64,000 nt of DNA from Yaniella flava (GTDB lineage Bacteria; Actinomycetota; Actinomycetes; Actinomycetales; Micrococcaceae), in the NCBI RefSeq assembly GCF_039529295.1, contig NZ_BAAAMN010000049.1, positions 150,186 through 214,185 of the forward strand, given 5' to 3'. Positions 16,881 to 25,564 of the stretch are shown here, one piece after another. Both the position numbers and the translations under genes were made by a program. The notes under the pieces are model-generated. The model had not been told where the DNA came from, did not search any database, and saw only the letters and a list, made by a program, of their open reading frames with translations. Position 1 is the first letter of the stretch. Every line of letters starts with the position of its first letter.

Positions 16881-18626
16881 ATGACTCAAACCGCAGCAGC
16901 GCCGCTGAATCCACTTGAGACGCTCGACTTGCATATCGCTGATGGACGCGTTGATTGGGCAGCCCTCTCGCACGAGCAACTCCATGACCTGATTCGGGGT
17001 GCTCGTCAACGCATCGAAGACATTGAACCCCGTGAGCCGACTGAAGGGCTGCTCCAGCGTTCATTAATGTTGGAAGAGACAGCGCGCTCATTCGCACCAC
17101 TCCAGCATCGCTACACAGGGCTACTTAAAGACGCATTCGATACTCCGAAGTTGCGCTCAACTGTCGACCTGCCAAAAGGAAAAACACCGTTCCGGGATGC
17201 CACGGATATGCTGGCCAAAACGCACGGCATACGAGCATATGAAGCATCGGGACGAACCAAGATCGCTGTGGCGATGACACCGAAACGTGCATCAGACCCG
17301 GAACGAGATGACACAGTCGCCGTCGGGGAAACGAAGCTGCCCATCTTGGGAGCGATCCAAGCACAAGGAAACATTCATCCGTCGAAACTCTCGTCGGCAT
17401 TAAACATGATCAACGCCGTCGACCAGGAAGCTGAAGCAGCAGGCAAAGATCAAGAGTATCGAGACAATCTGCAGCGCCTCGTCGAGAAGGACTTGGCCGG
17501 AAGAATTGGGGCCACGTCACCGGAAGAGTTCAGTCACTATGTTTCGAACAAGAAGAAGGACATACTGGCATCGATTGATCCGGCAGATAAGAAATTTACA
17601 CAAGGCCAGACCGATGCGATGCATAGCGCGTGGTGCGAGGGTACCGTTCGTGGCAACCAGAACGCATACAAATGGGTCATCATCACGGATGCAGAGGGAA
17701 ACGAAGCCTTCAAAACCATCGAAGCAACAGCCAATAATCCACGTGCCAAAGATGACGACGAGCAGGAATTCGACAGCCGAACGCGCGGTCAACGCAGTAT
17801 GCACGCGTTTCGTGATGCCATCAAATTTGCTCTGGCCAATCTCTCGAATTCGGATTTGCGCGGGGCCAACGGTGCCCACACCCAAATGGTGGTGATGGCT
17901 GATTACCCAACCCTGATGGAAGGGGTCCGTCGGGAACTTGCCGAGCTCCTTCCGGACATTGAAGCCGAACAACGCGAACGGCTCTTGGCGATGCTCGCCG
18001 AGGCAGAGTTGGCCAAAGAGATCGGTGACTCACCTGAAGACGAGGACGTTGAAAATGGGAGCCTTATTCCGGCGCCAAATGCCAGGGTGACCGGCAAAAC
18101 AGCACGGGAATTGGAACTGGATGGAGAAGTCGTCACGTTACCGCCGCCAAAAACTCCTGATATTAGCGCCATCTTGCACGATGACAATTTAGATCGGCTA
18201 CAACCACGGATTTCGCAAGGCATTTACACACCGTATATGCCACCGGATGCACTGCTCCGAATGCTCTGCGATGTGAGCGTTTCGCCGGTAACACTAACTG
18301 GACGAAGACAGGTCCTGTCGATCGGTCGAAAGCAACGGAAATTCTCTGAATCAATACGGCGCGCCATTTTAGCCAGAGATCGCGGGTGCACTGTGCCCGG
18401 ATGTCACTGGCCGGCCGCCTGGTGCGAACTCCACCACGTCATCCCCTGGTCACAAGATGGGGAGACGAGTGTCGAAAACGGCACCCTCATGTGTTCGCAT
18501 CACCACCAGGCGTTGCACGCCAAAATGCTTCACATTGAACGAGTCGACGGCGAAATCCAATTCAGGCTCCACCCGTTGCTTGACCCTGCCCAACAACCAC
18601 GGAAAAACTACTTTTGGCAGAGCTGA
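16881..18626 (+). CDS. DUF222 (13E12-repeat) protein with C-terminal HNH endonuclease domain
   Basis: The 581-residue protein belongs to the abundant actinobacterial DUF222-HNH family. The N-terminal two thirds is the helical DUF222 region; the C-terminal HNH core is RGCTVPGCHWPAAWCELHHV, then NGTLMCSHHHQALH, with four zinc-type cysteines and the HH catalytic pair. Members are presumed nucleases; some are carried by or near mobile elements, but no such signs are seen here. I start at the ATG at 16881 because of GGAGGTGA 8 nt upstream; an open frame upstream to 16746 lacks family residues. It is divergent from the DUF6318 lipoprotein gene and ends just before a bidirectional hairpin. Confidence 0.9.
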   Translation: MTQTAAAPLNPLETLDLHIADGRVDWAALSHEQLHDLIRGARQRIEDIEPREPTEGLLQRSLMLEETARSFAPLQHRYTGLLKDAFDTPKLRSTVDLPKGKTPFRDATDMLAKTHGIRAYEASGRTKIAVAMTPKRASDPERDDTVAVGETKLPILGAIQAQGNIHPSKLSSALNMINAVDQEAEAAGKDQEYRDNLQRLVEKDLAGRIGATSPEEFSHYVSNKKKDILASIDPADKKFTQGQTDAMHSAWCEGTVRGNQNAYKWVIITDAEGNEAFKTIEATANNPRAKDDDEQEFDSRTRGQRSMHAFRDAIKFALANLSNSDLRGANGAHTQMVVMADYPTLMEGVRRELAELLPDIEAEQRERLLAMLAEAELAKEIGDSPEDEDVENGSLIPAPNARVTGKTARELELDGEVVTLPPPKTPDISAILHDDNLDRLQPRISQGIYTPYMPPDALLRMLCDVSVSPVTLTGRRQVLSIGRKQRKFSESIRRAILARDRGCTVPGCHWPAAWCELHHVIPWSQDGETSVENGTLMCSHHHQALHAKMLHIERVDGEIQFRLHPLLDPAQQPRKNYFWQS

Positions 18627-18663
18627 CTCGACATTCCACCTGACCGAGCCGTCATCAATAACT

Positions 18664-18695
18664 CCCCGTATTCGAAAGAAACGTCGGATACGGGG
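18664..18695. terminator. Bidirectional terminator between the HNH gene and fdhD
   Basis: Arms 18664-18674 and 18685-18695 (CCCCGTATTCG against CGGATACGGGG) form an 11-bp stem, followed on the plus strand by AAACTTTT. It lies between convergent genes. Confidence 0.8.
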
Positions 18696-18734
18696 AAACT
18701 TTTGTGCCCGATGATCCCTTTAAGTCCGGGCGGT

Positions 18735-19673
18735 TTAAGCCTGGGCGGTAGACGTTGCCTCGTCGGGTGCCTCTTCGTCTGCTGAATGCGGTGGCACAAT
18801 ACGGTGCTCCCCCGCATAAATGACGCACCGATGACCCCGAGTAAATCCCACCAACGTCATACCCGATTCCTTGGCGAGCTCGACGGCTAGCGAGGATGGC
18901 GCCGAGACGGCAACCAGCATTGGCATACCGGCCATAGCGGCCTTCTGAACGAGCTCGAAACTCGCGCGCGACGAGGTGACTAAGAGGTGGCGGCTTAATG
19001 GGAGCAGCCCTTCCATTAAGGCCCATCCCAGCACCTTGTCCACGGCATTGTGTCGCCCAACGTCTTCTCGGACCACAAGGAACTCACCGGTATCAACATC
19101 GTATATGCCTGCTCCGTGCAGTCCACCAGTCTTGGCGAAAACTTTTTGGTCCTCGCTGAGTTTATCGGGCAGCCCCATCACGGTGTGCTCATCGAGTGTG
19201 AAAGCCGAGCGCTCGTCGATGGGGTAACACCCGGTTTGGTGTACGTCGTCCAAGGATTGTCGCCCACAGAGACCACACGACGAATTCACGACCAGCTGCC
19301 GTTGCGTCAGCGCACCCGGTGACGGCACATGCGGGGCCAACGTGATATCGACGACGTTGTCAGACGTGTCCTCGAGCGAAACACGAGAACCGACGCCGAG
19401 CTGCTCGAACGGGTATAGCCCCTTGGGACCCTGATCCTTTTGGCAGTAGCGCACACGGGTGAGGTCGTCGGCAGAATGAATGATGCCCTCGGACAAGGCG
19501 AACCCCACGGCAAGCGAAAAATCGTGGACCGGGGTGCGCATCGTGACAGCCAACCGGGTGCCATTAACACGAATCTCCAGAGGTTCTTCGACCGCGAGTG
19601 TGTCGGCACGGTGGGTTCGCTCGCTATCGATATTGACACGAGCGACACGGACTCGGGCTTGTGAAGAACGCAT
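18735..19673 (-). CDS. fdhD: Sulfur carrier/sulfurtransferase FdhD for formate dehydrogenase
   Basis: FdhD transfers sulfur from a cysteine desulfurase to the bis-guanylated molybdenum cofactor of formate dehydrogenases. The 312-residue protein contains the functional CxxC loop in NSSCGLCGRQSL, the N-terminal EEPLEIRVNG and the conserved segment VREDVGRHNAVDKVLG. It is divergent from the moeB-type gene, and a TAAGAT box 6 nt before the ATG at 19673 indicates a leaderless transcript. The presence of fdhD next to moeA, moaD and moaE indicates that the cell makes an FdhD-dependent formate dehydrogenase, whose structural genes are not in this window. Confidence 0.95.
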   Translation of the reverse strand: MRSSQARVRVARVNIDSERTHRADTLAVEEPLEIRVNGTRLAVTMRTPVHDFSLAVGFALSEGIIHSADDLTRVRYCQKDQGPKGLYPFEQLGVGSRVSLEDTSDNVVDITLAPHVPSPGALTQRQLVVNSSCGLCGRQSLDDVHQTGCYPIDERSAFTLDEHTVMGLPDKLSEDQKVFAKTGGLHGAGIYDVDTGEFLVVREDVGRHNAVDKVLGWALMEGLLPLSRHLLVTSSRASFELVQKAAMAGMPMLVAVSAPSSLAVELAKESGMTLVGFTRGHRCVIYAGEHRIVPPHSADEEAPDEATSTAQA

Positions 19674-19679
19674 GGCCCC

Positions 19680-19723
19680 ATCTTAGCGTTGCCGGTCACT
19701 TAATGGCAGGGTCTTGCTAGGCT
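19680..19723. promoter_or_regulatory. Back-to-back leaderless promoters of fdhD and the moeB-like gene
   Basis: Minus strand: TAAGAT (19685-19680) lies 6 nt before the fdhD ATG. Plus strand: TAGGCT (19718-19723) lies 7 nt before the moeB-like ATG at 19731. The 57-nt gap holds both promoters, so the -35 regions overlap. Confidence 0.6.
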
Positions 19724-19730
19724 GGGAAAC

Positions 19731-20843
19731 ATGACACACGGTCCAGAGTTTATCCGCGCCAGGACTGCCCGACATCGCCGTCTTCCCGAGGTTGGTGATG
19801 GTGGAGCAGCTCGGCTCGCCGCTGCACGCGTTGCGGTGGTTGGTGCCGGGGGGTTGGGCTCAACGGTCATCCCATATCTTGCCGCCGCGGGTGTGGGTCG
19901 CATCGATGTGTTCGATGACGACGTGGTGGAACTGTCGAATCTGAATCGGCAGATTTTGCACTCGGTCGATTCGCTGGGCCAGCCGAAGGTGGATTCCGCC
20001 GTGGCGGCCGGGGCACGCATTGCCCCCGAAGTTCAGGTCGTGGGGCATCGGCTGCGACTGGATGACAACTTTGCCGAGGTAGTCGGCGCGGTAAAACCCG
20101 ACATCGTGGTCGATGGGTCAGATTCCTTCGATACCCGGTTTGTGGTGGATGCCGGTGCCGCAGCTTTGGGTGTCCCGGTGGTATTCGGTGCCTTAATGCA
20201 ATGGTCGGCGCAAATTACGATCTTTGACGCGGCTGGTCGCTATGGGCCTGCCATTCGGCTGACTGATATTTTTGCCGACACACCAGAGGTTCGTGCCACC
20301 CCGGGATGCGCCGAAACGGGAATTCTGGGGTCTGTTGCGGGCATGATCGGCACGTTATTGGCCACCGAGACAGTCAAGCTTCTCGTGGGCGCCGGGAAAA
20401 CGCTGTCCGGACGGATGCTCATCGTCGACGCGTTAGATATGACGATGACGGAAATACCGCTCGCCGACACACCACAGGCGCAGCGAGGACCGTCCGCGCG
20501 ACCCGGTGAGCACACCAACATTGTTGCCGTCGGGCTGGAAAATTTTGACGACGACGTGCCCCCGGTGTTCATTGATGTTCGCCGCGCAGATGAGGTGGCG
20601 CAAGACCCCGTGCCCTTCTCCACACTGCACGTCCCTTTTGACCAGTTGGATGGCCTCGAATTGGATGACGACCGAGAAATCGTCACCGTGTGTCGTTCAG
20701 GGCCGCGTTCCATCCGCGCCGCCCAACGTCTGGCAGCGGCAGGCCACCGCGTCGTGGGGTATCTGGATGGCGGCGTCAACGCGCTGCAGGACAAACCGCG
20801 GCCCGACCACCCGAGTCTGCATAGTGAATCGAGCCTGCGATGA
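19731..20843 (+). CDS. MoeB/ThiF-family adenylyltransferase with C-terminal rhodanese domain
   Basis: This E1-like enzyme would adenylate the C-terminal glycine of the sulfur carrier MoaD, and its rhodanese domain could supply the sulfur. In the 370-residue protein the nucleotide loop VVGAGGLGSTV is at residues 36-46, the catalytic arginine is in LSNLNRQIL, and the rhodanese loop with the catalytic cysteine is VTVCRSGPRS at about residue 325. The CxxC pairs that bind structural zinc in most MoeB/ThiF proteins are missing: where relatives read GPCYRDLF this one reads GPAIRLTDIF, and no second pair follows. The cysteine in PGCAETGILG is kept. It overlaps moeA by 4 nt (ATGA). MoeZ would be an equally good name. 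Confidence 0.9.
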   Translation: MTHGPEFIRARTARHRRLPEVGDGGAARLAAARVAVVGAGGLGSTVIPYLAAAGVGRIDVFDDDVVELSNLNRQILHSVDSLGQPKVDSAVAAGARIAPEVQVVGHRLRLDDNFAEVVGAVKPDIVVDGSDSFDTRFVVDAGAAALGVPVVFGALMQWSAQITIFDAAGRYGPAIRLTDIFADTPEVRATPGCAETGILGSVAGMIGTLLATETVKLLVGAGKTLSGRMLIVDALDMTMTEIPLADTPQAQRGPSARPGEHTNIVAVGLENFDDDVPPVFIDVRRADEVAQDPVPFSTLHVPFDQLDGLELDDDREIVTVCRSGPRSIRAAQRLAAAGHRVVGYLDGGVNALQDKPRPDHPSLHSESSLR

Positions 20844-22039
20844 TTACCCAACAAGACCACTTGGCGCGCATTTTAGACTTAACGGCACCGCTTGCGGTGG
20901 AAGAAGTTCCGCTGGCCGAGGCGTTAGGCCACACACTTGCTGCGAATGTGATGACCACCATGGATCTACCGCCCTGGGATGCCGCGGCCATGGACGGGTA
21001 CGCTATCTCGTTGGAACATTTTCAACCCGGTACCTTGCCGGTGACGAAAACGCTTCCCGCCGGCCACACGACGCCCGAACGCATCGCCCCCGGTGAGGCC
21101 GCAGCGATCATGACCGGCGCGCCCGTGCCTGCCGGCGCGGACACCATCATCCCGCTGGAAGTATTCCACGAGCCGTCCCAAAGTCTGCCGCGTGAAATTA
21201 CCATCGACAACATTCCGAAAACAGATCAGCATATTCGACGGCGTGCCGAAGACACCCACGCTGGTGCACTGGTCGCGGCGGCCGGTACCGTGTTGGGCCC
21301 GAACCATATCGGTGCCATTGCGGCAACGGGCACGGCGACGGTGTTCACGGCCCGCCAGCCAAGCGTCGCGATTATTTCAACCGGTGATGAATTGGTCGCG
21401 CCCGGTACCCCACCGGATTACGGACAGATTCCGGATTCTAATGCGCCACTGGTCGCTGCCACGCTGACCAAACTCGGCGCAAAACCGACCCAGCAACTGC
21501 GCATCCGCGACTCCCAGGCCAGCCTCGAACATACGATTGCCCAACTCGAGCACACCGTCGACGCGATCATTTTGACGGGCGGTGCTTCGGTCGGGGCCCA
21601 CGATATCTCCAACTATGTGCTCTCCGCGTGGCAACACGAGGACCCGACGCGGGCCATCACCTTCGACACGATCAATATCCGGCCGGGCAAACCTCAGGGG
21701 TTCGGGCTGTCGCCGGCTGGCACGCCGGTGTGGTCACTGCCGGGTAATCCGGTGGCTGTACTGGTGTCGCTGCACCTCTTTGTTGCCCCGGGCATCGCCA
21801 AAATGCAACGCCGCAGCCCCGAACCGCACAGACTTCGGGTACGAACCACCAAGACATTGGACACCCCGAAAAACATGAACTACTACATGCTGGCCACCCT
21901 GAATCAGGGCTATGCCACGCCGCTGCCGTCAAACTCGCACCTGGCCGTGAAAATGGCCCAGGCAACCGGGCTGCTCCATGTGCCCGCCGAAGTCGACGGC
22001 ATCGAGGCCGATCAACCAGTGGAGTACATTGCCCTATGA
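20840..22039 (+). CDS. moeA: Molybdopterin molybdenumtransferase MoeA
   Basis: MoeA inserts molybdate into adenylated molybdopterin. The 399-residue protein has the domain order of the family: PPWDAAAMDGYAI near residue 35, the IISTGDELV motif, the loop LTGGASVGAHDI and the C-terminal region PGKPQGFG, LPGNPVAVLVS. Its start overlaps the stop of the preceding MoeB-like gene and its end overlaps moaD, both by ATGA, indicating a tightly coupled operon. The protein is close to the usual 400-410 residues and looks complete. Confidence 0.95.
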   Translation: MITQQDHLARILDLTAPLAVEEVPLAEALGHTLAANVMTTMDLPPWDAAAMDGYAISLEHFQPGTLPVTKTLPAGHTTPERIAPGEAAAIMTGAPVPAGADTIIPLEVFHEPSQSLPREITIDNIPKTDQHIRRRAEDTHAGALVAAAGTVLGPNHIGAIAATGTATVFTARQPSVAIISTGDELVAPGTPPDYGQIPDSNAPLVAATLTKLGAKPTQQLRIRDSQASLEHTIAQLEHTVDAIILTGGASVGAHDISNYVLSAWQHEDPTRAITFDTINIRPGKPQGFGLSPAGTPVWSLPGNPVAVLVSLHLFVAPGIAKMQRRSPEPHRLRVRTTKTLDTPKNMNYYMLATLNQGYATPLPSNSHLAVKMAQATGLLHVPAEVDGIEADQPVEYIAL

Positions 22040-22266
22040 TTACCGTTCGTCTCTTCGCCGCGGCTGCCGACGTCATCGGGAGCAAATTCGTGACGATGCA
22101 CGCTGAGTCGGTGGCCGAGGTGCTCGACGAGCTCTCGGATGCCCAAACCACCGCCCAGGTGATCTCGCGCTGCTCGGTTCTGGTCGATGGAGTACGCGCG
22201 AACCCTCAAACACAGCTGGCGGACGGGGCAACCGTCGACGTGTTGCCACCGTTTGCGGGTGGTTAA
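22036..22266 (+). CDS. moaD: Molybdopterin synthase sulfur carrier subunit MoaD
   Basis: MoaD is a 76-residue ubiquitin-fold protein that carries sulfur as a C-terminal thiocarboxylate. It ends in the required GlyGly (PPFAGG), and its N-terminus MITVRLFAAAADVIG is typical. The adenylation partner is the MoeB-like protein two genes upstream and the transfer partner is MoaE encoded on the opposite strand, overlapping by 4 nt at the 3' end. The overlap ATGA with moeA couples translation. Confidence 0.94.
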   Translation: MITVRLFAAAADVIGSKFVTMHAESVAEVLDELSDAQTTAQVISRCSVLVDGVRANPQTQLADGATVDVLPPFAGG

Positions 22267-22709
22267 ATCCCCACCCAGTGGCTGCCCTCGGGCCCAAATT
22301 GTTGTTTCCAAATGGGCACGCGAGCCTTGATTTCCTCAACGACGGTGCTGCACGTGGCGAACGCTTCCTGCCGGTGGGCCGCAGACACCGCCACGACGAG
22401 GGCAACGTCGCCGATGTCCAGGGCGCCGATCCGATGGGCGGCGGCGACGCGGATGGGTAACGGTGTCACGTCTTGGGTATTGTGCACCGAAATATTTGCC
22501 TCGGCCACGACTTCGCGCAAGAACGTTGTCGCATCGGGGTGCGCCGTATATTCCAGACCGGTGACCGCGCCGGGGGCTTCTGGGTCGTGATCGCGCACCA
22601 CGCCCTGAAAGACGACGACTGCACCGGCATCGGGCGCGGACACGGCGGCTTCGAGTCGCTGCACGTCGAGTACTGTATCGGTCACCACTGACAGTTCCAC
22701 CAGATTCAT
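22263..22709 (-). CDS. moaE: Molybdopterin synthase catalytic subunit MoaE
   Basis: MoaE converts cyclic pyranopterin monophosphate to molybdopterin with sulfur from MoaD. The 148-residue protein contains GAVVVFQGVVRDHDPE, the LEYTAHPDATTFLREVV segment, the conserved histidine-arginine block AAHRIGALDIGD and a C-terminal lysine block KARVPIWKQQF. It is convergent with the moaD gene and its promoter is seen as TAGACT 6 nt before the start on the minus strand, so it is expressed separately from the moeA operon although the products form one complex. Confidence 0.95.
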   Translation of the reverse strand: MNLVELSVVTDTVLDVQRLEAAVSAPDAGAVVVFQGVVRDHDPEAPGAVTGLEYTAHPDATTFLREVVAEANISVHNTQDVTPLPIRVAAAHRIGALDIGDVALVVAVSAAHRQEAFATCSTVVEEIKARVPIWKQQFGPEGSHWVGI

Positions 22710-22715
22710 GCCACT

Positions 22716-22782
22716 AGTCTAAGTGTTCGCCACCCGGTGCAATCCACATCACCCGCCACGGCGCTGAACTAGACTAAACCCC
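22716..22782. promoter_or_regulatory. Divergent leaderless promoters of moaE and the OsmC-globin gene
   Basis: On the minus strand TAGACT (22721-22716) is 6 nt before the moaE ATG; on the plus strand TAGACT (22770-22775) is 7 nt before the GTG at 22783. The two identical boxes face away from each other in a gap of 73 nt. Confidence 0.6.
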
Positions 22783-23829
22783 GTGCAACATGAGTTTTCT
22801 TTACGCGCCGAATGGGCGACGAACACGGACCGTCCGCATCCGCAGCGGGGTTTCACCCGCGAGGTAACCATACACGCTGACGGTCCCGGTGAGCTGCCCG
22901 GGTCAGCGGCCAAACCATTTCACGGTGACGCGACCCGTTGGAATCCCGAGCAGCTGCTGCTGGCGGCCCTGGTCGAGTGCCACATCTTGTCGTATCTCTA
23001 TGTTGCCGGCGAGGCCGAGATTGAGGTCGAGCACGTGTCGGTGCGCGGTGAATTGACCCTCGAGGCTGGCTCCGATGGCGGACAGATCAGTTCGGCCACG
23101 CTCTATCCGGAGGTCGTCGTCGCCGATACGATGCAGTTGGCCCGCGCCCGTGAGCTGCACGACGAGGCACATCGTCAATGTTTTATCGCTCGCAGCGTGA
23201 ACTTCCCCATCAGTCTCGAAGTGCCCCACCAACACCAGATGCCCCAGCTGCCCCAGTTCTCGAATCGTCTGGGCGCGCCGATTGCGGTGCTCAAACCCCG
23301 TCGGGCGAAGAAACCATCACAGGTTTCCGGCAATGAGGACGCCCGGTTGGCCGCAATTCGAGCAGAACGCGACGCCGCGCACGAGGATCCCAACGCCAGT
23401 GCGCAAGAAACCAAGAGCGCGGCAGAACAAGCTCAGAAGACGAATGCTCCATCCGAGCAGACTTCGTTTTATGATCAGGTTGGCGGAGAACCCACGTTCA
23501 GAAAGCTGGTGCACGAGTTCTACCAGCAGGTCGAGGCCGACCCCGAGTTCAAAGCGATGTATCCCGAAGAGGATTTGGGTCCCGCCGAGCAACGCCTCCG
23601 ACTGTTTCTCATCCAATATTGGGGCGGGCCCACCGACTACTCACAACTCCGCGGTCATCCGCGGCTACGTGCCCGGCACATGCCGTTCCACGTCGACACC
23701 AAGGCGCGTGACACGTGGCTAAAATTCATGCGCAACGCGATGGATACCCTAGATTTGGCGCCGTTGCACTATGACACCATGTGGGACTATTTCGAGCGCG
23801 CCGCCCGCGCCATGCAGAACCAGCACTAA
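22783..23829 (+). CDS. OsmC-family domain fused to a group 2 truncated haemoglobin (GlbO type)
   Basis: One frame of 348 residues joins two domains. Residues 1-170 are OsmC/Ohr-like, with a cysteine in ALVECHILSYL (C66) and one in HRQCFIARSVNFP (C133), the two positions used for thiol peroxidase activity in the family. A charged, Ala/Glu/Lys-rich linker covers about 171-226. Residues 227-348 are a truncated haemoglobin close to mycobacterial GlbO: Y247 (B10), Y260 (CD1) in MYPEEDL, H299 (F8, haem ligand) in HPRLRARHMPF and W312 (G8). The fold should bind haem and oxygen, with the peroxidase domain removing peroxides. Start GTG with a TAGACT box 7 nt upstream. It stands where glbO stands in the conserved order. 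Confidence 0.9.
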   Translation: MQHEFSLRAEWATNTDRPHPQRGFTREVTIHADGPGELPGSAAKPFHGDATRWNPEQLLLAALVECHILSYLYVAGEAEIEVEHVSVRGELTLEAGSDGGQISSATLYPEVVVADTMQLARARELHDEAHRQCFIARSVNFPISLEVPHQHQMPQLPQFSNRLGAPIAVLKPRRAKKPSQVSGNEDARLAAIRAERDAAHEDPNASAQETKSAAEQAQKTNAPSEQTSFYDQVGGEPTFRKLVHEFYQQVEADPEFKAMYPEEDLGPAEQRLRLFLIQYWGGPTDYSQLRGHPRLRARHMPFHVDTKARDTWLKFMRNAMDTLDLAPLHYDTMWDYFERAARAMQNQH

Positions 23830-23851
23830 CGCCAAGCTTTAAAGGCCAGCT

Positions 23852-24523
23852 TTAAAGAGCAACCGCCGGACGGGCCAACACGTGTCCCCCGGCGCTCGTC
23901 AACCGCACCCAACCACTTGATGTCGACACGGTGGTTTCTCCGCGCGGCAGCAAAAACCCTAAACTGTGGGCGGCCAGTGTGGCACCGGCCGGGAACTCCA
24001 CCTGTTCGGCGTCGCCGAGCTGTTCGCCCCACACGGCAGAGCGCACCTGCGATAATAACGGGGCGCCGGGATTCGACGGCAATCCCTCGCCAACCTTGGT
24101 AATCCCGTCGCGGGCAATTTTGCGGATGTCCGCGTCATCGACCACCGCGGCCGGTGCCCAGCCGGACCGTGGAGCGTTCATCGCCGTCCAGTTCACCGAA
24201 ATCGCCACCGGGGGCAACGTCAGTTCGCGCGAGCCCGTCGAAATCATCCGCTGCGTCCGATCGCTGATCGCATCCATCTCAAATACCGTGTCGACTTCGA
24301 AACGTTCGGCATATGAGAAGTCCAGAGCAAACGTCCGCAACCCGATGACGATGGGCACACCGTCGCCGAGCCCGGCCGGATGCATCACCGAAACCGAAGC
24401 CGCCAGCACATCATGGGCGACCACGAACCGAACACCGGTGGTATCTAACGTCTTCGCCCTGGTGAGGAAGCTTTGCAGATCCTTCACAGAGTTTTGAGTC
24501 GCGAACGGCAAAACGTAATCCAT
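23852..24523 (-). CDS. Conserved hypothetical protein of unknown function
   Basis: From the ATG at 24523 the protein has 223 residues; a CATAAT box 7 nt upstream supports this start over the GTG at 24589. It has no signal peptide, membrane segment or recognised domain. It reads as an all-soluble protein with repeated beta-type strands: YVLPFATQNSVKDLQSFLTR near the N-terminus, GVRFVVAHDVLAASVSVMHP, then GLRTFALDFSYAERFEVDTVF in the middle. It lies between the OsmC-globin gene (convergent, 22 nt) and tesB (divergent). A similar unknown gene is, as I recall, near the globin gene in Micrococcaceae, which would fit a conserved neighbour, but I cannot state a function. Confidence 0.65.
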   Translation of the reverse strand: MDYVLPFATQNSVKDLQSFLTRAKTLDTTGVRFVVAHDVLAASVSVMHPAGLGDGVPIVIGLRTFALDFSYAERFEVDTVFEMDAISDRTQRMISTGSRELTLPPVAISVNWTAMNAPRSGWAPAAVVDDADIRKIARDGITKVGEGLPSNPGAPLLSQVRSAVWGEQLGDAEQVEFPAGATLAAHSLGFLLPRGETTVSTSSGWVRLTSAGGHVLARPAVAL

Positions 24524-24624
24524 GGCCCCAATTATGCCTTCCGTGGCCCACTCGGTCAGCAACGCTGCCGCCAATTGAGCTGATAGCACTAGAGTGTGAA
24601 CACCACATTTTCTGAAAGGCTTTC

Positions 24625-25515
24625 ATGGTGAATACAACCTACCCGGATGATCCGACCGATATTCTGCGCGACGTGCTCAAACTGGAACGCGTGACCTCCG
24701 ACCCAGACAGCAGCACCTTCACCGGACATACCCCGAAGCAAACGCGTGGACAGGTATTTGGCGGCCAAGTCGTGGCCCAGTCCTTGGCGGCTGCGAGTCA
24801 TTCGGTGCACGATGATCGCAACCTGCACTCCATGCACTGTTATTTCATCCGTCCCGGCGATGCCAGTGAGCCGTTGACCATTGGCGTGGATCATCACCGC
24901 GACGGGCGCTCGTTTTCGGTTCGTCACGTCGAAGTCACCCAGCACAACAAGGTCATCCTGTCGTTAACCTGTTCCTTTCAGACGCAGGACAAGGGGATCG
25001 AACACCAGGAGCCGATGCCCGAAGGCATTCCGCATCCGGATGAGTTGCCTCCGATTTCGTCGCTCGTGGGGATGATTGATGATCCCAACGCTCAAGAGTT
25101 GGCCTACAACCGGCCATTCGACATTCGCTATGCCTATGAGCCCATCTTTCTGCGGCCGGGATCGGAGCGCGTGAACCGCAATATTGTGTGGATGAAAACC
25201 TTCACGCCCGTCAATGTCTCCCGCAATATGGCCGCCGCTGGGCTCGCCTATGGGACCGATTACACGATCCTGGAAGCCATCATGCGTCACCACGGCATCA
25301 CGTGGGTGGACCCGGAGAAATCAGTGGCGTCCCTGGATCACGCCATGTGGTTTCATCGCCCGTTCACGCTGGATCAGTGGTTGTTATTCGTCCAGGAATC
25401 TCCCTCCGCTCAATCAGCCCGCGGGTTGGGCATGGGCCGGATCTATACCATCGACGGCGATCTGGTGGCCACGGTGGCCCAGGAAGGTATGATGCGACTT
25501 TCGAAATTTGGGTAG
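24625..25515 (+). CDS. tesB: Acyl-CoA thioesterase II (TesB family)
   Basis: Hydrolyses fatty acyl-CoA. The 296-residue protein is a tandem hotdog fold; the N-terminal domain has GQVFGGQVVAQSLAAAS and MHCYFIRPGDASEPL, and the C-terminal domain has SLDHAMWFHRPFTLDQWLLF and GRIYTIDGDLVATVAQEGMMR. These are the TesB signatures, including the Asp-His region of the active site. The ATG at 24625 is preceded by GAAAGG, so it uses a normal ribosome site, unlike its neighbours. The coding end overlaps the upstream frame of the MFS gene, but the true MFS start is 49 nt after the tesB stop. Confidence 0.95.
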   Translation: MVNTTYPDDPTDILRDVLKLERVTSDPDSSTFTGHTPKQTRGQVFGGQVVAQSLAAASHSVHDDRNLHSMHCYFIRPGDASEPLTIGVDHHRDGRSFSVRHVEVTQHNKVILSLTCSFQTQDKGIEHQEPMPEGIPHPDELPPISSLVGMIDDPNAQELAYNRPFDIRYAYEPIFLRPGSERVNRNIVWMKTFTPVNVSRNMAAAGLAYGTDYTILEAIMRHHGITWVDPEKSVASLDHAMWFHRPFTLDQWLLFVQESPSAQSARGLGMGRIYTIDGDLVATVAQEGMMRLSKFG

Positions 25516-25564
25516 TAACCGCCGGTTCACCTCGCCGCCATCACATTATGGGTACGATGCGACT

